A stretch of DNA of 8,739 bases from assembly GCA_028818995.1 (NCBI GenBank), contig JAPPMR010000609.1, forward strand, positions 1 through 8,739, read 5' to 3'. A program made the position numbers and the translations under genes. Positions 1 through 4,234 of the stretch are shown here, in pieces. The notes under the pieces are model-generated. The model saw only the letters and a program-made list of their open reading frames with translations. It made no database searches and had not been told where the DNA came from. This DNA is from Candidatus Poribacteria bacterium. Lineage in GTDB: Bacteria > Poribacteria > WGA-4E > WGA-3G. Each line of letters starts with the position of its first letter. Within the stretch, counting starts at the first letter, position 1.

Positions 1-367
1 CACCTTTGAAATCTCTGAAAATATCACGGAGTCTTATCGCTATATCGCTAATTGTCCCTTCAGCACCGAGACTAAGCATCGTCATCTTTTCAGCTGCTGT
101 ATGGGCGGTTTTGTAGTAAATACAATATGTGAAACGATAAGAACGGAACCATTCGTCTACATCCTGCACTGGAATTTTCCCTTTGAATCCTAAAACTACC
201 ATTTTAACCATATTTTTACCCAACGGAGGTTTTAAGTGAGTTAATAGCAATTCCTCGTAAAGAACCCAGTTAATTTCTACTAATGACCAATCTATAGAAA
301 ATTCTTTTGCTTCTTCTTTTAGAATTTGTTCAAATTTTTTGTCAACAACAACATTTATAATTTCCAT
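1..367 (-). CDS. Unrecognised protein, C-terminus beyond window edge
   Basis: An uninterrupted minus-strand frame runs from an ATG at 367 to the window edge, giving about 122 codons with no stop. The protein begins MEIINVVVDKKFEQILKEE. It continues with a mixed helical and hydrophobic pattern, including WVLYEELLLTHL near residue 35 and KMVVLGFKG near residue 60. The start is well supported: a GGAGG ribosome-binding site lies at 372-376, a few bases upstream. A second in-frame ATG at 379 overlaps that site, so I prefer 367. The gene lies 61 bp downstream of the gene ending at 429, on the same strand and with no terminator between, so the two are probably co-transcribed. I do not recognise a family and see no catalytic motif, signal peptide or membrane segment. 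Coding is likely from the clean frame and ribosome-binding site. Function is unknown. Confidence 0.7.
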   Translation of the reverse strand, partial: MEIINVVVDKKFEQILKEEAKEFSIDWSLVEINWVLYEELLLTHLKPPLGKNMVKMVVLGFKGKIPVQDVDEWFRSYRFTYCIYYKTAHTAAEKMTMLSLGAEGTISDIAIRLRDIFRDFKG

Positions 368-428
368 TTGAACCTCCATCATTGCTAAGGATGTATATCG
401 TCCGGGATACCTCAATTTGAAGGGGTCT

Positions 429-1415
429 TTATATCTCGCCGCGGTAGACCATCTGTTCTTTCAGATGCCACAAGAGGGCACTTGACCCTTCAACAGTAGT
501 TTCGGCTTCCATAAGATCAGATAGATTGTTTGCTGTGCACTCTGGGTCATCCATTGGTGCAGTGATGTAGTGCATCACTTGGATGGGGGACCAACGTGAG
601 AAATCATCGTAAATCTTGTATTCAATACCATCAGAGATCCCGTAACTATTTCGCATATCTATCATCTCAGGAAGTCTGCTTTGTAAACCAAAGTCCATCA
701 GCGAAACAACATGTAAGCGTTGATTACCTTCAGGTGTTCTGTTGTAATGTCCTTCGTATTCATATACTTGATCAAGCAGTTCTTTTGCTTTCTTGTTCCA
801 AGGATGGTTGTTGAGTAATAAATACACCGGTTTACAAGAATACCATAGATCTTCCATTCTCAACTTTTCATTGACGTGCTCGGGTGGTTGGGTCGGAAAA
901 AGTGCTATCTGTTCACAGTTTTCATCATTTTGAATCATTCCTAACAACTCTTGCCAATGTTCACACTGAGTTGCAATGTTTTCCAAGACTTTATCTTTTT
1001 CTGATTCTTCCATCTCATGTATGTCATAATAATTTCCCCAACTGCTGCAAAAATCAATGAATTCCATCAATGCAAAATGCTGAATTTCAGACACCTCATA
1101 TTGTTTTTTTGGCCATTCCAAGTGCGAGTCGGCTTTGGGTAGGAATTTGAGTAATTGATAGAGTTTTTCTAACAAGTCAGTATCAATGCGATAGAATCTC
1201 TCATTATCTTGCTCATTTGTAAGTGCTGCAAACGATTCTCTTATCGCACTATTGCGCGATAGTTTGTAGGGATAGAGTGTGAGGAGCGCATCAAGGCGTT
1301 CTATTGGTTCGCGAAGCGCGTCAAGTTCTTTTCTAAATTCTTGTTTCCATTGCTCTGGTGTCATGTCTGATTGCTCCTGTTGAAAGAGTTTATTTGTAGT
1401 GATTGTGAGATTCAT
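429..1415 (-). CDS. Unrecognised acidic, soluble protein (311-328 residues)
   Basis: The frame encodes 328 residues from the ATG at 1415. I favour the internal ATG at 1364 (residue 18, MTPEQWKQEF), because an AGGAG lies at 1374-1378 with nine bases of spacing. The 1415 ATG has no recognisable ribosome-binding site. The protein is acidic, rich in Glu, Asp, Leu and Trp, and predicted largely helical. An early charged helix (residues 18-45) carries KQEFRKELDALREPIERL. The middle (about 145-180) contains EHWQELLGMIQ and the C-terminal third contains SRWSPIQVMHYI. I see no membrane segment, nucleotide-binding loop or metal-binding cluster. It is followed after 61 bp by another unrecognised gene on the same strand. 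I cannot name a family. Coding is well supported by length; function is unknown. Confidence 0.75.
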   Translation of the reverse strand: MNLTITTNKLFQQEQSDMTPEQWKQEFRKELDALREPIERLDALLTLYPYKLSRNSAIRESFAALTNEQDNERFYRIDTDLLEKLYQLLKFLPKADSHLEWPKKQYEVSEIQHFALMEFIDFCSSWGNYYDIHEMEESEKDKVLENIATQCEHWQELLGMIQNDENCEQIALFPTQPPEHVNEKLRMEDLWYSCKPVYLLLNNHPWNKKAKELLDQVYEYEGHYNRTPEGNQRLHVVSLMDFGLQSRLPEMIDMRNSYGISDGIEYKIYDDFSRWSPIQVMHYITAPMDDPECTANNLSDLMEAETTVEGSSALLWHLKEQMVYRGEI

Positions 1416-1446
1416 TCTATTGCCGCGGTTGCACTAACACAACTAC

Positions 1447-1560
1447 GCGTCTAACGGCAATTCGTTAAAACGTTCTTGTGCTTTCCTTACATCTTCACCT
1501 TTGCCGCTATTCGTTTCACTCTGTCACTCTTGAGTCCTATTCTTAGGTCGCGCGTTAGTT
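1447..1560 (-). other. attC-like pair of half sites (weak)
   Basis: Read on the minus strand, this stretch begins AACTAACGC (1560-1552) and ends AACGAATTGCCGTTAGAC (1466-1449). These resemble the two ends of integron attC sites, which use RYYYAAC and GTTRRRY core boxes. CTAACG pairs with CGTTAG. The 112-bp span fits attC length, and the next gene starts about 34 bp after the GTTAGAC box, as in cassettes. Against it: the inner L boxes pair poorly, no central palindrome is visible, and no integrase or second attC is present. I record it as a resemblance only. Confidence 0.15.
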
Positions 1561-1577
1561 CTTGTCTGTTGGCATCC

Positions 1578-1599
1578 TCTCCATCCCAGAGGATGGAGA
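1578..1599. repeat. Perfect 9-bp hairpin
   Basis: TCTCCATCC at 1578-1586 and GGATGGAGA at 1591-1599 form a perfect nine-base stem around a CAGA loop. An alternative register pairs CATCCTCT (1573-1580) with AGAGGATG (1588-1595), so two mutually exclusive folds are possible. It lies 14 bp downstream of the stop of the possible 71-residue gene. On the plus strand it is followed by a short T-rich run (TTCCTTTTG). On the strand of that gene it is not, so a terminator role for the gene is doubtful. Confidence 0.5.
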
Positions 1600-1612
1600 T
1601 TCCTTTTGTTCC

Positions 1613-1828
1613 TTATTCCTGATTATCAACCCATTCCCTACATTCTTCGGGTGAATTGCCAACCTCTAAAAGGTATTTTCTATATTCAGATTTCACCACT
1701 ATGTATTCACTTAATACACAGTGTGTCCAAGTTTGTGAAAAATCATTCCAAATGCTATGAAAATAGTAAGATTTACCATTTTTGTGTACTTCACTTGATG
1801 CACGACTTATAGGAACTCTTCTTCGCAT
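1613..1828 (-). CDS. Possible small hypothetical protein (71 residues)
   Basis: The frame begins MRRRVPISRASSEVHK and ends with an acidic tail, PEECREWVDNQE. An AAGGA sits about eight bases upstream of the ATG and could serve as ribosome-binding site. The sequence is rich in Tyr, Trp, Ser and His (for example KSYYFHSIWNDF at residues 19-30), with alternating polar and aromatic residues that could form a small beta fold. I see no membrane segment or metal cluster. A plus-strand frame of similar length overlaps it, but that one lacks a ribosome-binding site. The gene lies after the terminator of the upstream pair and has no clear promoter of its own. It may be a real small gene or a remnant. 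Function is unknown. Confidence 0.4.
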   Translation of the reverse strand: MRRRVPISRASSEVHKNGKSYYFHSIWNDFSQTWTHCVLSEYIVVKSEYRKYLLEVGNSPEECREWVDNQE

Positions 1829-1896
1829 TTGATATATTCCTTTATTGTATTGTGCCGAGAAAAAGGCTTGATATTTTTATGTTAATCTAAACACGC

Positions 1897-1944
1897 AAAT
1901 ATCTCAACAGAAAAGCAAACGACACTTTAGCCCGGCTTGTTGAG
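1897..1944. repeat. Structured direct repeat, copy A
   Basis: This 48-bp element matches copy B at 3845-3892 in 44 of 48 positions and in the same orientation. Its ends are self-complementary: CTCAACA at 1903-1909 pairs with TGTTGAG at 1938-1944. Inside, AAAG and CTTT can pair weakly, and AGC/GCT flanks a CCG loop. The four differences from copy B all fall in or near the inner hairpin, which is less well paired here. The outer stem is seven pairs against twelve in copy B. It lies just beyond the terminator of the two-gene unit. Confidence 0.75.
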
Positions 1945-1945
1945 G

Positions 1946-1966
1946 TGCTCAAGCCTCTTTTGAGCA
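1946..1966. repeat. 7-bp hairpin next to repeat copy A
   Basis: TGCTCAA (1946-1952) and TTGAGCA (1960-1966) form a perfect stem with a seven-base loop. A competing pairing, GAGG (1942-1945) with CCTC (1954-1957), would disrupt both this hairpin and the outer stem of copy A. Three palindromes therefore lie in a row here: copy A, this hairpin and the terminator. Their combined role is unknown. Confidence 0.45.
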
Positions 1967-1967
1967 G

Positions 1968-1997
1968 AAAAAGCGAAGGATTTTAACAACCCTTCGC
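1968..1997 (-). terminator. Rho-independent terminator of the 3695-2056 unit
   Basis: On the minus strand a seven-base stem, GCGAAGG (1997-1991) with CCTTCGC (1979-1973), is followed directly by five T residues (1972-1968). It lies about 60 bp past the stop codon of the DUF6414-like gene and closes the two-gene unit. Stem, 11-base loop and T-run all fit the classical pattern. Confidence 0.8.
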
Positions 1998-2055
1998 CTA
2001 TAGGTACTTCTATTGTTGCCTTTTGTCTAAATAGGCACGATCACTTGATTCTTAG

Positions 2056-3006
2056 TTATAATTCCGTATATATAGCAATTGGATCAATAATAATTTCATC
2101 TTTTTCTCTCCCTGTAAAAGAAGATTCAAGTACTGAATGATATTGAATGAAATTCATAATTGTGGATTTCATGTTCGACGGTTCTTCAGTTTGCGATGTC
2201 AGACAATCATTAACAACATTAGGAGTCTGGTTTAGACTTTGTGAAATTGTACCAATTATAACAAATTCTGGTTCAGGGAACCTTGAAAATCTTCTTATTA
2301 GCAAATCCTTATTCTCACGAAAGTAATTTGGGTTACATTCTGCCGAAAATTTATAAGAACCAATAGGTATCTGAACTACAAACTGATCTCTAAAACCATA
2401 TTCTAAAATATCCTCCAAATCCTTAATATATTCTTTGTCCAGTTCTGTAGGAGGATTTTTAGCACGTACTTGATTGATCAGGCTTTTCATTCTTTGTTTA
2501 AGTTTTACCTTTTCATTTCTGTCGTTCGTAGTCTCTATTTGTGCTTCAACTTGTTGCTTGATTAATTCTATTTCTGAAAAGTTAACAACGTTTGTTAATG
2601 ACTTGCTAATTTCATTAAGATTGCCTATCGTGGATTTCAGGGTATTCATATCAATAAGAGTGGCTTTACCTCTTATTTCAACAAATTCATTATTAAGTTG
2701 AGTTATAGACGTGTCAATTTTTTCTGTTGATAGGCTAATAATTTTACCATCTTTTTTAAGGCGATTTTCAAAATCAAGATAAGCATAGTCGTGAACATGT
2801 TTATGTTCCACGCCTCCAAACCCCTGCTCTATAATGGGAACCTCCTCATGTAATTCAGAGTGTTCAATACCTTCAATATTTCGAGAGGCTCCTTTTGTAA
2901 CATCTTCGTAACTTGATTTGGAATGAACGACACCACCCAAAACCTGTGAGGACATAGAATACATCTTATAGTCATCTAAGTATATAAAGTTTTTAATTTT
3001 ATCCAT
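2056..3006 (-). CDS. DUF6414-like cytosolic protein, second gene of a two-gene unit
   Basis: The 316-residue product opens with IKNFIYLDDYKMYSMSSQ (residues 4-21) and GG at 24-25. This resembles the N-terminal YLD...S..SQ...G signature I associate with DUF6414, a bacterial family of unknown function. A second match to that layout is YAYLDFENRL (75-84) followed by a beta-rich part, FVEIRGKATLIDM (108-120). A charged, Lys/Glu-rich stretch at about 145-185 (IELIKQQVEAQIE onward) is probably a coiled coil. The C-terminal part is mixed alpha/beta, with FVVQIPIGSYKF (209-220) and EFVIIGTIS (247-255). No membrane segment or catalytic motif is visible. The start has a GGAG only four bases upstream. 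It follows the membrane-protein gene after 35 bp and is followed by a strong terminator, so the two form one transcript. The family assignment is from memory. Confidence 0.7.
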   Translation of the reverse strand: MDKIKNFIYLDDYKMYSMSSQVLGGVVHSKSSYEDVTKGASRNIEGIEHSELHEEVPIIEQGFGGVEHKHVHDYAYLDFENRLKKDGKIISLSTEKIDTSITQLNNEFVEIRGKATLIDMNTLKSTIGNLNEISKSLTNVVNFSEIELIKQQVEAQIETTNDRNEKVKLKQRMKSLINQVRAKNPPTELDKEYIKDLEDILEYGFRDQFVVQIPIGSYKFSAECNPNYFRENKDLLIRRFSRFPEPEFVIIGTISQSLNQTPNVVNDCLTSQTEEPSNMKSTIMNFIQYHSVLESSFTGREKDEIIIDPIAIYTEL

Positions 3007-3041
3007 AATACTCCGTTCATACTATCAAATAATAAGTTAAA

Positions 3042-3695
3042 TTACAATTTTTCACATATATCATTTATTCTTTCATACTCATCTTCTGAGATGAGTATGA
3101 CATTATTTGTTAAATCCGGTAATCCAGTAATATCTTCACTTTGAGTAATGGCTGATAACGAGTATGTATTGTTTTCCCTAAGTGTAACAGTAATCCAAAT
3201 AATACCTTTTAAATCAAATTTTTCGCCATCTTGGTTGTTAATAACTAAATCAAACGGCTCCAGAGTTTGAAAATCCAGTAATGTTATTCTTTTAGGTAAT
3301 TCTAATTCCTTTATTATTTCTTCTAATGATAATCCTCGTTGTTCTGCTTCTCTTAAATTCATTAGAATCCTCTGACGAGCTACTTCTTTTACAACGTGCT
3401 CATTCATTCGTTTTCGCTCTTGTTTTTCTTTTTCTATTTTGTTGGCGTACCAATCTGAAAGAAGCATAATAATAAATATAATACTGTCAATAACCAATAT
3501 TAACAAGGTTATAAGAAGAGCAGCAACAGCTGTATAGATTGATAGTAATTCAAGTGATTTATCAAAAGATGTAAATTTATCTCTTGCGATAACACCGTAA
3601 ACTATAACCAGTATAGGCCCGCCGTAAAAACCAAATCCAAATTTCCACTTTCTCCAATATTCTGTTATTGCCTTTATGCGTTGCCTAAGAACCAT
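3042..3695 (-). CDS. Two-helix membrane protein with cytosolic C-terminal domain
   Basis: This 217-residue protein starts with a basic stretch (R4, R6, K8, R15, K16, K18), which predicts a cytosolic N-terminus. Two hydrophobic segments follow, at about 19-37 (FYGGPILVIVYGVIA) and 49-80 (SIYTAVAALLITLLILVID, then IIFIIMLL). The second is long enough for a kinked or extended helix. Residues 85-121 form a highly charged helix (IEKEKQERKRMNEHVV onward). From about 135 to the end lies a small soluble domain of mostly beta strands (ITLLDFQTLEPFDLVI, IIWITVTLRENN). I do not recognise the family. The ribosome-binding site is weak (a GAGA about 12 bases upstream). It is the first gene of a unit with the DUF6414-like gene, so the two products may act together at the membrane. 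Base composition is about one third G+C, far below the flanking genes. Confidence 0.75.
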   Translation of the reverse strand: MVLRQRIKAITEYWRKWKFGFGFYGGPILVIVYGVIARDKFTSFDKSLELLSIYTAVAALLITLLILVIDSIIFIIMLLSDWYANKIEKEKQERKRMNEHVVKEVARQRILMNLREAEQRGLSLEEIIKELELPKRITLLDFQTLEPFDLVINNQDGEKFDLKGIIWITVTLRENNTYSLSAITQSEDITGLPDLTNNVILISEDEYERINDICEKL

Positions 3696-3795
3696 TTATT
3701 TTTATTCTCACGAATTAAAAACATTTTATAAACCCACCAATCTGTTATTAAATTTTTTTAGCATAGTCTTCAGTTATTATCAAGTAAATTTCTTA

Positions 3796-3824
3796 TTGAC
3801 AGATTTTCAATTTTGAGTTAGAAT
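3796..3824 (+). promoter_or_regulatory. Near-consensus sigma70 promoter facing repeat copy B
   Basis: TTGACA at 3796-3801 (six of six) is separated by exactly 17 bases from TAGAAT at 3819-3824 (five of six). It is on the plus strand, opposite to every gene here. Initiation near 3831 would give an RNA that enters the structured repeat after about 14 bases and then runs antisense to the 73-residue gene. No plus-strand reading frame follows. An AT-rich setting raises the chance of coincidence. Confidence 0.5.
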
Positions 3825-3844
3825 ATATTTTGCTGCAAGCCCGG

Positions 3845-3898
3845 AAATATCTCAACAGAAAAGCAGACGGTGCTTTAGCCCGGCTTGTTGAGATATTA
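3845..3898. repeat. Structured direct repeat, copy B
   Basis: The first 48 bases match copy A (44 of 48). The outer stem is perfect over 12 pairs: AATATCTCAACA at 3846-3857 with TGTTGAGATATT at 3886-3897. An inner hairpin pairs AAAGCA (3860-3865) with TGCTTT (3871-3876) around GACGG. A second short stem, AGC/GCT, flanks CCG (3877-3885). The whole could fold as a three-way junction in RNA or a cruciform in DNA. Its right arm reaches into the stop codon (3896-3898) of the 73-residue gene. It is preceded by a plus-strand promoter. Function is unknown; it could be an untranslated RNA, a REP-like repeat or a recombination site. Confidence 0.75.
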
Positions 3899-4117
3899 GT
3901 CAAAAAGGGCTATCACTTGTGTATCATGATTTGACACAACTTGTGGTATTCTTCCATGAAGAACCACCGATTTTGTTTCTTCGTGGACTTCACAAGTGTG
4001 GTCAGTTGATTCGTGATGGTTTTTAGCCAATCCAATATGGATGTTCTTTTCAGCTGGCATGATGCTGATGTCACCACATTGATGACAATAGGCTCCGTAA
4101 ACGTAATGAGTGTACAT
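3896..4117 (-). CDS. Small Cys/His-containing protein (73 residues)
   Basis: The protein starts MYTHYVYGAYCHQCGDIS. Cys11 and Cys14 form a CxxC, and later HHESTDHTCEVHEE (34-47) supplies several His residues and one Cys. A small zinc-binding fold is therefore possible, although the second half of a classical zinc ribbon CxxC is missing. No helix-turn-helix is evident. The start is strongly supported: a GGGGAG ribosome-binding site at 4130-4125 is seven bases from the ATG. It also has its own promoter at 4217-4189 with a palindrome between promoter and ribosome-binding site. It lies 117 bp after the type IIG enzyme gene. It might assist or regulate that enzyme, but nothing in the sequence shows this. 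Its stop codon lies in the outer stem of repeat copy B. Confidence 0.7.
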   Translation of the reverse strand: MYTHYVYGAYCHQCGDISIMPAEKNIHIGLAKNHHESTDHTCEVHEETKSVVLHGRIPQVVSNHDTQVIALFD

Positions 4118-4135
4118 TATTCTTCTCCCCTGTAG

Positions 4136-4157
4136 ACAGCGTTCGTCTAAACGCTGT
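4136..4157. promoter_or_regulatory. 8-bp palindrome in the leader of the 73-residue gene
   Basis: ACAGCGTT (4136-4143) and AACGCTGT (4150-4157) form a perfect stem around CGTCTA. It sits between the minus-strand promoter and the ribosome-binding site, ending five bases before the latter. It could be an operator or a leader hairpin affecting translation or RNA stability. On the plus strand it is followed by TTTATT, but no plus-strand gene leads into it, so I do not call it a terminator. Confidence 0.5.
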
Positions 4158-4188
4158 TTTATTCTTATTGAACCTGGAATTTAGTGAC

Positions 4189-4217
4189 ATTATAGCATAG
4201 AGAATTTTATGTTGCAA
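4189..4217 (-). promoter_or_regulatory. Extended -10 sigma70 promoter for the 73-residue gene
   Basis: On the minus strand TTGCAA (4217-4212, four of six) is followed after 17 bases by a perfect TATAAT (4194-4189). The preceding TGC provides an extended -10. Initiation near 4182 would give a leader of about 65 bases that contains the palindrome at 4157-4136 and the ribosome-binding site. It starts only 18 bp past the stop codon of the type IIG gene. Confidence 0.65.
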
Positions 4218-4234
4218 CTAAAAACGATCCTGAA

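Noticed and set aside
1573..1600. Terminator for the 71-residue gene
   Set aside because: The hairpin is perfect, but on the minus strand it is followed by GGATGCC rather than T residues.
1606..1812. Plus-strand 68-residue frame
   Set aside because: It overlaps the minus-strand 71-residue frame, which has an AAGGA upstream and follows the strand of all neighbours; this frame lacks a ribosome-binding site.
2474..2701. Plus-strand 75-residue hydrophobic frame that could be read as a small membrane protein
   Set aside because: Antisense to the charged coiled-coil part of the DUF6414-like gene. Its hydrophobicity is the expected complement of Lys/Glu-rich codons.
3700..3790. Promoter for the membrane-protein gene on the minus strand
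   Set aside because: Several -10-like words (TATGCT, TATAAA) are present, but none has an acceptable -35 box at the right spacing; the AT-rich sequence makes such matches cheap.
4136..4160. Hairpin followed by TTTT on the plus strand, read as a terminator
   Set aside because: No plus-strand gene leads into it, and on the minus strand no T-run follows. It lies within the leader of a minus-strand gene, so a regulatory palindrome is more likely.
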